Assembly: GCA_934339005.1 (NCBI GenBank)
Contig: CAKRHR010000011.1
Coordinates: 1-64,000, forward strand
Direction of reading: 5' to 3'
DNA length: 64,000 nt
From: an uncultured Catenibacillus sp.
GTDB taxonomy: Bacteria > Bacillota > Clostridia > Lachnospirales > Lachnospiraceae
Position 1 is the stretch's first letter, and the number at the start of each line of letters is the position of its first letter. Position numbers and translations under genes: made by a program. The notes beneath the pieces were generated by a model, which was not told the DNA's origin, searched no databases, and was given only the letters and a program-made list of their open reading frames with translations. Below are positions 1 through 8,300 of the stretch, piece by piece.

Positions 1-124
1 GCATAATATTACGCACATTCCCTACAATATCTCCACTGCATATATTCATCTTCACCGTATCTAATGGAGTATGCCTCTGAACTTAATGGCATCTGACACC
101 TTATACTTTTTGCGATTTATTTCA

Positions 125-1330
125 CTAATAATCAACTCTGTCTATTTTTTGTTTCTTATGCCACTCTCCCAAATAAACAGAGCCATAAACATCAAATAAT
201 TCAAAATTCAAACTAATCATATCCATTAATTCGTCTTTGATTTTTTGATTAAAACCAATCAATTTTTCTACATCAATATCTATCTTAGGATGTTTACACA
301 TCAATTTGCGAATTCTCTCGGATGCCTTAGGATGTGTCTTTACGAAGCTCATACTTGGATAAATTTGTTCTTTTGCCTGTTCAAATACATCCATTGCCAT
401 AAAGAAATTTACTGCTGAATCAAGTGCAATTTCTTCTGTTGTCATTTCATTTAAAATATCAATTGCATTCTCATCAGCTTCAAATTCCTGAAGCTGGCTT
501 TGATTGTAATATACATAATGATCTGTGCTTTCCACAATATTCCGGCTATCCAAATGTTTTAGAATACTATGTGAATACTCATGGGCTATCACAAAAAACA
601 TTTCAAATAATGTATATGTTTCTAATTGCACATTCACATCTTCCGGAACATCGCCCCTTGGATCCAATTCAAAATCCAAAGCCTCTTTTTGCAGCATAAT
701 ACGGATAGCTAATACCAGCGCATGTTTTGTTACATCCATTGGTATTCTCGGATCATCCATCCCCAAATAAAATAAATTCATATAGTATAAAAACTTCTGC
801 AGTACAGCAGAAATCGTAATGATATTTCCATATTCTGTCTTTATACATTGTCCATTCGGATCACTGTCATATGTTAATCCACAGGGAATATTTTTAACTT
901 CTTCTAATACACTCTCATCATTAATCAACTCATTAAAATCGTCAAAAATTGAACTGTCAATGATTTTTTCATAATCCCATTCCTGTACGTGGTTATATCT
1001 CTTATAAAAGACGCGTAGCACCCTCATATTATCTACAATACTATCGCCTTGTTTTTTCATCAAAATATCTTTTGCACTGGATGGAGAAATCAATCTTGAA
1101 ATCTGATCCGGACTATAAAATGGCGCGTATTTTGATCCCTCAGTATTTCTGAATTTTTCATACTTTGATGCATCATACATACCTAATGGATGCCATTTTG
1201 TGCCATTCCCCAAATCCACTACACCTTCCGGGAAGACAGAATCTAATGCAGCTAATTTACAACCACATTGTTTAATCTTTTTACCGCTTCCACAACGACA
1301 TAATTTATTTCTATCTGCGCCTTTTCCCAT
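125..1330 (-). CDS. SEC-C motif protein with HExxH zinc-protease motif
   Basis: The protein has 401 residues. The N-terminus holds a SEC-C-type zinc knuckle (Cys11, Cys13, Cys22, Cys24), a short metal-binding motif found on SecA tails and on many unrelated proteins. Residues 250-254 read HEYSH, the HExxH motif of zincin metallopeptidases. An E-F-E-A-D stretch about 30 residues later could give the third metal ligand, as in M48-like and related peptidases. No signal peptide or membrane segment is seen, so it is probably cytoplasmic. AGAGG lies just before the ATG. It stands apart from the EPS genes behind it. The substrate is unknown; the peptidase activity is inferred from the motif only. Confidence 0.8.
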   Translation of the reverse strand: MGKGADRNKLCRCGSGKKIKQCGCKLAALDSVFPEGVVDLGNGTKWHPLGMYDASKYEKFRNTEGSKYAPFYSPDQISRLISPSSAKDILMKKQGDSIVDNMRVLRVFYKRYNHVQEWDYEKIIDSSIFDDFNELINDESVLEEVKNIPCGLTYDSDPNGQCIKTEYGNIITISAVLQKFLYYMNLFYLGMDDPRIPMDVTKHALVLAIRIMLQKEALDFELDPRGDVPEDVNVQLETYTLFEMFFVIAHEYSHSILKHLDSRNIVESTDHYVYYNQSQLQEFEADENAIDILNEMTTEEIALDSAVNFFMAMDVFEQAKEQIYPSMSFVKTHPKASERIRKLMCKHPKIDIDVEKLIGFNQKIKDELMDMISLNFELFDVYGSVYLGEWHKKQKIDRVDY

Positions 1331-1838
1331 TTTCAGACCTCTTATATATCGGATGCTTTTATGTAAAGCAAGTATATCTCAATATTATATTTGTATAAAC
1401 AAATTTCAACTGAAGCTCACCTTTATTTATTTGTTCGTTCTTCATCACTTTCGCTGTTGAGAGTTGTGATCTGTTCTTGTTTTTCCGCTATTTGAGATGA
1501 GTAGTCGTTATTAGTTTGGGGACGAGTTTTGCTGCTTTCGTTCTGGACATCGTGATAACCTCTTTCCTTTTTTAGTGATTTATTCGTTTTTTATGTGTTC
1601 TATACTCAATGAACACATATAGATATATCTAGTCCAATCCTATCCGTCGTAGTTTTTTTGTATCCCCAACTACAGTTCTCACCATCATTACAATTATATA
1701 ACTTACAACAGTTGTAATTAAAAAAGTAAACATCCAACGTTCAAACCAATATTGGTTAATTTCCAAAATAGATAACATTTTTATACTTCAAAGCTCCACA
1801 AGTGGAGTCTTGATGACCTTCTTCGCTGCAAGCATCGT
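1331..1838. other. Gene-poor interval beyond the EPS locus
   Basis: About 0.5 kb with no convincing long gene. It contains one small minus-strand ORF (1629-1778, listed separately) and short inverted repeats at 1597-1618 and 1794-1807, neither followed by a clear U-run. I see no tRNA or IS end. Confidence 0.5.
1629..1778 (-). CDS. Possible 49-residue single-span membrane peptide
   Basis: An ORF of 49 codons starting with ATG. It encodes an amphipathic start with several Trp and Phe residues, one hydrophobic stretch (about residues 17-35), and a basic tail (K-K-L-R-R). The ribosome binding site is weak, and the ORF sits in a decayed region. It may be a small membrane protein or toxin-like peptide, or chance. 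No family recognised. Confidence 0.25.
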   Translation of the reverse strand: MLSILEINQYWFERWMFTFLITTVVSYIIVMMVRTVVGDTKKLRRIGLD

Positions 1839-2097
1839 CTAACCAGATCCCCACTGCTTAGTACAGCCTGACGGAAGTTTTCCCGGAATATCGTTGATAT
1901 CCAGGAAAGCATAGTCTACAGTTACATTATGATTGGAGCAAATAGAGGCAATGCGATCACCGATGACTTCTTTGAATTCCTTCTCCATGTCTTTTCGAAG
2001 GATAAATACGATATAATTAAAACAAGCCTCAATCCTGTTCCAAATCGGCTGACGATTCCGGCCGCCATGATAAGTAATGTTGTTTTTATATCTCTCC
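1839..2097 (-). pseudogene. Unrecognised coding remnant
   Basis: An open frame runs from within the ferredoxin-like ORF down to a stop at 1839. The first part is only the shadow of that ORF. The rest (about 80 residues) has a plausible amino-acid composition but no start of its own, no recognisable domain and no ribosome binding site. It looks like the tail of a broken gene at the far end of the EPS locus. I do not assign a function. Confidence 0.3.
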
Positions 2098-2301
2098 TTA
2101 CTGTGCTCGTGCTGCTTTAATCGGGCATACTCTAATGCACTGATAACACCGCACGCACTTGCTTTCATCTATCTGCGGATATTCAAATCCCTCTTCGTCC
2201 TCTACCATAGAAATAGCTTCTTTCAGACAGATGGCATAACAAGCCGTACATCCGCAGCATTCTTCTTTTCTTTTATATAGTACTGGTAATTCTTTTTCCA
2301 T
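2098..2301 (-). CDS. Stand-alone 2[4Fe-4S] ferredoxin-like ORF (FrhB N-terminal domain)
   Basis: The product has 67 residues with two CxxCxxCxxxC clusters (the first in E-C-C-G-C-T-A-C, the second ending C-P), the pattern of a bacterial 2[4Fe-4S] ferredoxin. It closely resembles the first 60 residues of FrhB/FdhB-like proteins such as the one at 11732-12958, but stops right after the second cluster. GGTGGAG, overlapping the glmS stop codon, serves as ribosome binding site, so it is translated in the operon. It may be the leftover N-terminus of a broken FrhB-like gene. Alternatively, it may work in trans with the FrhB-like protein at 5055-6101, which lacks exactly this domain. Confidence 0.65.
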   Translation of the reverse strand: MEKELPVLYKRKEECCGCTACYAICLKEAISMVEDEEGFEYPQIDESKCVRCYQCIRVCPIKAARAQ

Positions 2302-2307
2302 ATCTAA

Positions 2308-4176
2308 TCACTCCACCGTCACACTCTTTGCAAGGTTTCTTGGCTTATCGACATCCAGTCCCTTTGCTACACTTACATAGTATCCCAACAGCTGCAGCGG
2401 AATCACAGCCAAGCTTCCAATGAAATGCTTATCTACCTTCGGAACATATACAGTAAAGTTCACTTGATCTTCAATCTCATACTTTCCATAAGTAGTCAGC
2501 CCCATCAGATAAGCTCCACGGCTCTTGCACTCCAGCATATTGCTTACGGTCTTTTCGTACAGCTCGCTCTGAGTCAACACGCCAATGACCAATGTTCCCT
2601 GCTCGATCAGGCTAATGGTGCCATGTTTCAACTCACCCGCAGCGTATGCTTCCGAGTGGATATAGCTGATTTCTTTCAGTTTCAAGCTACCTTCCAAGCA
2701 GACAGCATAATCAATGCCACGACCTACAAAAAACACATCATGCGCATTGGCATACTTTGCTGCAAACCACTGGATGCGTTCCTTGTCTTCCAGAATCTTC
2801 TGCATCTTATCCGGGATCGTCTGCAGTTCAGAAATATAGTAGCTGTACTGCTCATCCGTAATCTTTTCTCTAACTTTTGCAAACTGAACCGCTAGGCAGT
2901 ACATGGCCGCCAGCTGCGCACTATAGGCCTTAGTCGTCGCAACAGAAATTTCCGGGCCAGCAAGTGTGTAGAACACTTTGTCTGCTTCGCGGGCGATGCT
3001 GCTACCGACCACATTGACGATTGCCGTTGTGGTGATGCCCTTCTCTTTGGCAAGCCGTAGTGCTGCCAGTGTGTCCGCCGTCTCACCAGACTGGCTAACG
3101 ACGATTACCAGAGCTTTCTGATTGACCGGCATCTTGCGATAGCGGAACTCCGATGCAAGTTCAACACGTACCGGAATATCTGCCATATCTTCCAGCATAT
3201 ACTGAGCAGCCATACCAACATGCCATGCAGAACCGCAGGCAACAATATAAATCTGTTCAAAGTTCTTGATTTCATCCTCAGTGATCTCCACACTAGACAG
3301 GTCGATAGCGCCGTTCTTAATCACGGAATTAAGGGTATCTTGGACAGCTTTTGGCTGTTCGTGGATTTCTTTCATCATGAAATGCTCAAAGCCGCCCTTT
3401 TCAGCCGCTTCTGCATCCCACTTAATCTCGGTGGTCTGCTTCTCGATTTCATCACCATCAAGATTATAAAAATGAGCCTCACCCGGAGTCAGTTTTGCAA
3501 ATTCAAGATTACCGATGTAATATACATTACGAGTATATTTCAGAATTGCTGGGACATCCGAAGCCACATAGGTTTCGCCATCCGCAATGCCGATGATCAT
3601 CGGACTATCCTTACGTGCCACCCAGATTTCACCCGGATAATCCCGGAACATCAACTCTAGAGCATAAGAGCCACGGACGCGAACCATCGTCTTGGCAATG
3701 GCGTCAATAGGGTCAAGATTGTACTTTTTATAATAGTACTCAACCAGCTTAACAACTACTTCTGTATCGGTCTGGCTGTAAAAAGTATAACTATGCTTTA
3801 ACAGTTTTTCTTTCAGTTCCGTGTAATTTTCAATGATACCATTATGTACGCCGACAACCTCAGACTCCACTGTACCAGATCCAGAACGAGTACAGTTACC
3901 AGAAACATGTGGATGTGCATTGGTCTGGCTCGGTTCACCGTGGGTGGCCCAACGGGTATGTCCGATACCACAAGTTCCTTTCAGAACATTACCGTTATCC
4001 GTTTTCTCGATCAGATTGGACAGGCGGCCTTTTGCTTTCACAACCTGTGCCAGATTCTCTCCATCACGGACAGCCAGTCCAGCTGAGTCATATCCTCTAT
4101 ATTCCAGTTTAGACAGTCCATCCAACAGGATCGGTGCTGCCTGTCGGTTTCCTGTAAAACCAACGATTCCACACAT
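2308..4176 (-). CDS. glmS: Glutamine-fructose-6-phosphate aminotransferase (isomerizing)
   Basis: GlmS makes glucosamine-6-phosphate from fructose-6-phosphate and glutamine, the first step towards UDP-GlcNAc for wall and polysaccharide. The protein has 622 residues (usual ~610). It begins M-C-G-I-V-G-F with the nucleophile Cys2 of the glutaminase domain. Two SIS sugar-isomerase domains follow (V-A-C-G-S-A-W-H and S-Q-S-G-E-T-A-D), and it ends with the conserved K-P-R-N-L-A-K-S-V-T-V-E tail. It appears intact. It lies directly behind a wrecked glmM, a pairing that suggests an old glmM-glmS sugar-supply cassette in the EPS locus. No glmS ribozyme was recognised in the short upstream gap. Confidence 0.96.
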   Translation of the reverse strand: MCGIVGFTGNRQAAPILLDGLSKLEYRGYDSAGLAVRDGENLAQVVKAKGRLSNLIEKTDNGNVLKGTCGIGHTRWATHGEPSQTNAHPHVSGNCTRSGSGTVESEVVGVHNGIIENYTELKEKLLKHSYTFYSQTDTEVVVKLVEYYYKKYNLDPIDAIAKTMVRVRGSYALELMFRDYPGEIWVARKDSPMIIGIADGETYVASDVPAILKYTRNVYYIGNLEFAKLTPGEAHFYNLDGDEIEKQTTEIKWDAEAAEKGGFEHFMMKEIHEQPKAVQDTLNSVIKNGAIDLSSVEITEDEIKNFEQIYIVACGSAWHVGMAAQYMLEDMADIPVRVELASEFRYRKMPVNQKALVIVVSQSGETADTLAALRLAKEKGITTTAIVNVVGSSIAREADKVFYTLAGPEISVATTKAYSAQLAAMYCLAVQFAKVREKITDEQYSYYISELQTIPDKMQKILEDKERIQWFAAKYANAHDVFFVGRGIDYAVCLEGSLKLKEISYIHSEAYAAGELKHGTISLIEQGTLVIGVLTQSELYEKTVSNMLECKSRGAYLMGLTTYGKYEIEDQVNFTVYVPKVDKHFIGSLAVIPLQLLGYYVSVAKGLDVDKPRNLAKSVTVE

Positions 4177-4196
4177 AGGTTTATCCCTCCTGTTAT

Positions 4197-5037
4197 TTAT
4201 TTCTCTCGCCTATTATACTTTCCCTCTATTATGCAAAATGGTTCTGGATACTTGCCCATAGCCTCAGCAACTTTATTTACTGCTTCCTACACAGCAGGAT
4301 CATTCTGCGCGGCTTTCTTATCGGTCACACGGACATTCTCCAACACCTACGGATAGATTTTCAACGATGCTGCCAGTTCGTTCATCGGCTTCTTCTTTCC
4401 CAGCATCACTTCCATCATCTTCAGACTGGTCAGGATACCATCGCCAGTGCTTTCGTACTTACTGAAAATGATATGCCCACTCTGCTCGCCGCCGATGCGG
4501 CAGCTGTTTTTGGCCATGTACTCATAGACATACTTGACTCCCACAGCAGTTTTAGCATATCCAATACCCTGCTCATCAAATGCTTTGTACAAACCAAAGT
4601 TTGGCATGACCGTAGTAACAACTATATTATTCAGTAACTTGCCACGTTCTTTCATATAGCAGCCATAGATGTACAGGATATGGTCACCCGTGATGACGTT
4701 TCCTTTCTCATCTACACACAGGCACCGATTGGCATCACCATCGTAGGCAAACCCAACATTCAGCCCCTTCTCCACAACAAACTTCTGCAGACCCTCAATA
4801 TGCGTAGCGCTGACATTATTGTTGATGTTCAAACCGTTCGGCTTGTTGCTTATGACATAGGTGTCTGCGCCGAGTATCCTTGCCGATAACAATACGGGTA
4901 GGATTGCTGTCACCATTGCGCTCACACAAAGTATTATAGTACCACCCTAAGAAACGCTCCACCTTATGGGCATGATCAGAAGTTAATGTAATTCCGGCTT
5001 CACCACGGAAGCCATCCGTTCCAAAGAATTTCGATAT
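4197..5037 (-). pseudogene. glmM: Phosphoglucosamine mutase remnant
   Basis: Pieces of GlmM are recognisable in two frames. (1) The ancestral start appears as ATA at 5035-5037, correctly placed behind AAGGAG, in front of S-K-F-F-G-T-D-G-F-R-G. (2) The N-terminal part runs to G-K-D-T-R-R, then jumps in another frame to G-A-D-T-Y-V-I-S. This deletes the middle, including the catalytic phosphoserine loop. (3) The metal loop reads D-G-D-A-N-R instead of D-G-D-A-D-R. (4) TAG stops at 4347-4349 and 4287-4289 stand where Gln (CAG) is expected. (5) The C-terminal phosphate-binding loop (R-E-S-G-T-E-P) is gone. A working glmM must exist elsewhere. Confidence 0.93.
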
Positions 5038-5054
5038 TTTTTTTCTCCTTACAA

Positions 5055-6101
5055 TCAAACGCGAAACACAAAGAGTAATCCGTATTCTGTATTACTCTTT
5101 ACCCCCCCCCTGATTATTCGGAGTATATATTTTGCTGCGTACTTAACTTTTCTTTTAGCTCGCGCTTTAAAGGAATGTTTGATTGGGGCTGCATATTTTA
5201 CTTCCAGTTCTTCAAAACTCATTGTTTGCATATCTTCAAAAAATGTATCCCTTTGCGAAGGTCTTGCACAAGACTTATATTCAGCAGGATTTCCTTTTAC
5301 TCCCGACTCATAAGATACTTCTTTAATCTTCAGCGTATCACTAATATCATCAAATACAGTCTGGCCTTTATCTGTACGAATCAATACCAATGATGTCCCC
5401 ATACCATCATTCATTTCAGGCGCAACAGTTTTAATTCCCCAAAAGTCAGCAATCGTTAAATCAGACTCTTTTTCCTTCTTAGCAACGCACTCATAACAGG
5501 AAGGGCGCAAACAATAGTTTCTCAGAAACATCTGCATGTAAGAATCTTTATCTTTAGATATGTACAGTTTTTTTTCATCACCATGTGGGATAATATTTAA
5601 AACCTCTTTCATTCCAAAATCAATCCAACTGTCATCCTTGCAACGAAAATTAATACCCTTTAATTTGCCACAATTTTTCTTTTCCTGATATTCTACGTAT
5701 TTTCTCCAAAGAGCTGGTGATGGCGCGCCATGACAAATCACATCAACACAAATCAGCTTATCAAATTCCTTTCCCAAAAAGTTCTTCAGACCATTCACTT
5801 GGCATCCTGTTCCACTGAAAAGTACAATCCTACCTGCAAGCAAATCATCTTTAACATGTTTATATGCATTCCCAACCTTTGCCTGTAAATACTTGGATCC
5901 ACGAAGCCTTACGAGTCCAGCCATATCCGTCACTCGTACAAATTCAGCCGAATAGCAATCTTCAGACATCGTAACTCCGTAAACCACTCCATTCTTGTTA
6001 AGCACATGCTCTGCTAGAGAAGAAAATACCGCTCCAGAAGAACTTCTTAATCTCACATCTTTGTTTTTACTGTAACAAGCATATACTTTTTTTGGTTTCA
6101 T
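5055..6101 (-). CDS. FrhB/FdhB-like protein without its ferredoxin domain
   Basis: The protein has 348 residues from the ATG at 6101, which has GGAGG in front; a longer frame starts at 6191 but lacks such a site. It matches the family called 'coenzyme F420 hydrogenase/dehydrogenase beta subunit'. The flavin-type domain begins at once (R-S-S-S-G-A-V-F-S), followed by L-R-G-S-K-Y-L-Q, G-T-G-C-Q-V-N-G-L and the Cys-rich R-P-S-C-Y-E-C. The usual N-terminal 2[4Fe-4S] domain is missing. Such proteins are common in EPS loci with polysaccharide pyruvyl transferases; their role there is unknown. A G9 tract at 5102-5110 lies in the last codons. Losing one G would end the protein 15 residues earlier, at I-I-R-G-G. 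Confidence 0.85.
   Translation of the reverse strand: MKPKKVYACYSKNKDVRLRSSSGAVFSSLAEHVLNKNGVVYGVTMSEDCYSAEFVRVTDMAGLVRLRGSKYLQAKVGNAYKHVKDDLLAGRIVLFSGTGCQVNGLKNFLGKEFDKLICVDVICHGAPSPALWRKYVEYQEKKNCGKLKGINFRCKDDSWIDFGMKEVLNIIPHGDEKKLYISKDKDSYMQMFLRNYCLRPSCYECVAKKEKESDLTIADFWGIKTVAPEMNDGMGTSLVLIRTDKGQTVFDDISDTLKIKEVSYESGVKGNPAEYKSCARPSQRDTFFEDMQTMSFEELEVKYAAPIKHSFKARAKRKVKYAAKYILRIIRGGVKSNTEYGLLFVFRV
5102..5110 (-). repeat. G9 homopolymer tract in 3' end of FrhB-like gene
   Basis: Nine consecutive C on the plus strand (G on the coding strand). Slippage would change only the last ~15 residues: G8 gives a stop directly after R-G-G, and G10 a stop three codons after it. Confidence 0.85.
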
Positions 6102-6253
6102 CCTATATTTCCTCCACTTTAACCTTAATAGTCCCTCGAGATTAGTTTTCTTGCTAATTTTATTTCCCGCATATATTTCTTTTTCCCCCATGCGTGTCTA
6201 TCTGCCAAAGAATTTTATCTACAAAAAGAAATAGGCGAAACCGATCAGCGCTC

Positions 6254-7660
6254 TTATTTATTTTTTATTATACCTTTTTTGATTGTTACTAAGGCTCTCC
6301 TATTACTAATCAAAAAAAATACCGATGCGACACACACCATAACAATATCTATTAGATTCGTAGTCCATATAGTCGCAACTGCCACAGCTATAGCAGCGAA
6401 AAAATATGGCAAAAATTTTTTAAGTTCTATCCGAATAGGAAAAACCGTTTTTATGTCATTCATTCTAAAAAGCCACATTACAAAAAAACCAAGAAATGTA
6501 GAAATAGCAGCTGCAAACAAACCAATATATCGAATGCAAAGAATATCAACTGCAAAATTAACTGCCGCTCCAATTACACTTGTTTTTGCAGCACCAACAG
6601 TCTTTTTTCCCTGTAAATACCCTATACTACTGAAAGACGAGAATCCCTGAAAAACTGTGCCCAAATACAAAAAACCTATATATACTGCGGCTTCTCTGTA
6701 AGAAGCACTTAGAATCAATTTCATTACAAGCTTAGTTAATGGTATTAACACAAATACAAGCCCAAATGATACTTTATATAGCTGTTCAAATACGGTTTGA
6801 GTGTATTGCTCAGACTGTTTTTCTTTCTTTAATTCTGCCAAAGCCATATCAGTCCAGGCATTGTTAAACATCGTAAAAATTGTTTGTAAAATAGATGGAA
6901 ATTTATAAGAAACCGAGTATATTCCATTTGCTGCACTGCCGATAGCCCACTTAATTACATAACGGTCAGAAGCACTCATTACCCACCAACTTAGCGTGGA
7001 TGGCACAAGCGGAATAGAGTACTCAAGCATTTCTTTCTGCTCATTATGATAATTTGGGCGAAAATCTACAACTCGCAATCTTTTTTCACAAGCTAGTATT
7101 AGTGCTATAGTTGAATATAAACTGATCACACAGCTTTGTAACATCGCAATAACACCACGTTTAAAATAGCATATCATTACAACATTGAGACACACCATCA
7201 CGAAGGTGTGAAATACACCAGAAAGTGCAAACAGTTTTTGGTTTTTAACACCACGCAATAATTTCTGCAAGCACTCCAGAATTCGATCTCCAATTAGAAT
7301 GGCAATAAAATAGTAGCAGTGCCAAATAGGAATAAAATGGTTGATTCCAAGCATCAACAACACAGCTAACAAACAATTTCGAATCAACAATTTGTAAGTT
7401 GCAGAAATATATGGTATCTCATTTTCTTGCCTGTGAATAATCCAACGGTATGCCGCATCGGAAATTTTCATCGTCAACAGTGGAGATAAAAGACTAACTG
7501 TTGTAATCAAAAGATCATAATCTCCCAATTCCTCAGGCAAAATAAAATATGTATATAGTGGAACAATCAAAAAATTCAGAAATTTGGTTCCAAAATTTCC
7601 TATGGCATAAGTTATTGTACCAACTAATAGTGCTTTATTCTTTTTGGTGTTCTCACTCAC
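6254..7660 (-). CDS. wzx: Polysaccharide flippase (Wzx-like)
   Basis: An integral membrane protein of 468 residues, hydrophobic throughout with about 12-14 predicted spans, of the MATE/PST oligosaccharide exporter type. The N-terminus (G-T-I-T-Y-A-I-G-N-F-G) and the following helix are typical of Wzx proteins. It would flip undecaprenyl-linked repeat units to the outer face for Wzy. The GTG at 7660 is preferred because AAGAAGG lies eight bases before it. It lies between the FrhB-like gene and an acetyltransferase inside the EPS operon. Confidence 0.9.
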   Translation of the reverse strand: MSENTKKNKALLVGTITYAIGNFGTKFLNFLIVPLYTYFILPEELGDYDLLITTVSLLSPLLTMKISDAAYRWIIHRQENEIPYISATYKLLIRNCLLAVLLMLGINHFIPIWHCYYFIAILIGDRILECLQKLLRGVKNQKLFALSGVFHTFVMVCLNVVMICYFKRGVIAMLQSCVISLYSTIALILACEKRLRVVDFRPNYHNEQKEMLEYSIPLVPSTLSWWVMSASDRYVIKWAIGSAANGIYSVSYKFPSILQTIFTMFNNAWTDMALAELKKEKQSEQYTQTVFEQLYKVSFGLVFVLIPLTKLVMKLILSASYREAAVYIGFLYLGTVFQGFSSFSSIGYLQGKKTVGAAKTSVIGAAVNFAVDILCIRYIGLFAAAISTFLGFFVMWLFRMNDIKTVFPIRIELKKFLPYFFAAIAVAVATIWTTNLIDIVMVCVASVFFLISNRRALVTIKKGIIKNK

Positions 7661-7721
7661 CTTAATCACCTTCTTTGTTTTATATATAAACTTCGCGATC
7701 GTCTTGCAAAGTAGTTCTATT

Positions 7722-8300
7722 TTAATTACTTTTGATTTTCACAATTTTGGCTGGAACACCTGCCAAAACAACATTCGGAGTATCACACGATGAAATAACA
7801 ACTGCACCCGCTGCAATAGTTACATTGTCTGCAATTTTAACATTACCAAAAATTGATGAACCAAATCCCATTCGTACATTATTTCCTATCTTTGGAACTC
7901 CAGGACGTGTTATTGAGACACCAATGCAATTGCTACCATGTAAAATCAAATTGTCTCCAATTTCCGCCAATCCATTTACCACAATTCCCTGTGTATGCTC
8001 TATCTGAAGTCCCCTTCCACAAGATCGCTCATTCATTTCTATTCCTAATTTTCTTCCCAGTTGATTTTTTTTTCTGCACGCACAGATATACAAAATCGCA
8101 TTCAGTATACTTTTATTACGATTCTCATAATAGTATCCTGCCGTTCTTAATGCTTTCACATATTTCCATGTATAATAATCTGGGTGTGCTTTCAGAAATC
8201 TCAATAAAGCCTGTTTCTTTCCGCCCCCCATCCGATTGATATAGGGACATTTTTCATATCGTAAAATTTCACGCAGTTCCTTCCTTGTTTTAATCGTCAT
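7722..8300 (-). CDS. Hexapeptide-repeat O-acetyltransferase (serine acetyltransferase-like)
   Basis: The protein has 192 residues. The C-terminal half is a left-handed beta-helix made of hexapeptide repeats (I-G-D-N-L-I, I-G-N-N-V-R, I-A-D-N-V-T-I) ending in the CysE-like A-G-V-P-A-K-I-V-K. The N-terminal helical part is unlike true CysE, and the position in the EPS operon points to acetylation of a sugar rather than of serine. Its ATG overlaps the stop of the pyruvyl transferase (ATGA), so the two are probably translated together. The gene carries a C6 run near 8224-8229. Confidence 0.85.
   Translation of the reverse strand: MTIKTRKELREILRYEKCPYINRMGGGKKQALLRFLKAHPDYYTWKYVKALRTAGYYYENRNKSILNAILYICACRKKNQLGRKLGIEMNERSCGRGLQIEHTQGIVVNGLAEIGDNLILHGSNCIGVSITRPGVPKIGNNVRMGFGSSIFGNVKIADNVTIAAGAVVISSCDTPNVVLAGVPAKIVKIKSN

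Noticed and set aside
1..124. 27-codon minus-strand ORF behind AAGGTG (about 14-97)
   Set aside because: Too short, no recognisable features, near the window edge.
1839..2168. Named transposase or enzyme gene
   Set aside because: The first part is the shadow of the ferredoxin-like ORF, and the rest matches no family I can name.
4177..4346. glmS ribozyme in front of glmS
   Set aside because: The gap is filled with the decayed C-terminus of glmM, and no ribozyme core could be recognised.
4816..5058. Separate 80-residue gene
   Set aside because: It is the N-terminal piece of the glmM pseudogene read past the deletion joint.
7722..8300. Serine acetyltransferase of cysteine synthesis
   Set aside because: The N-terminal part differs, and it is coupled to a pyruvyl transferase inside the EPS operon.
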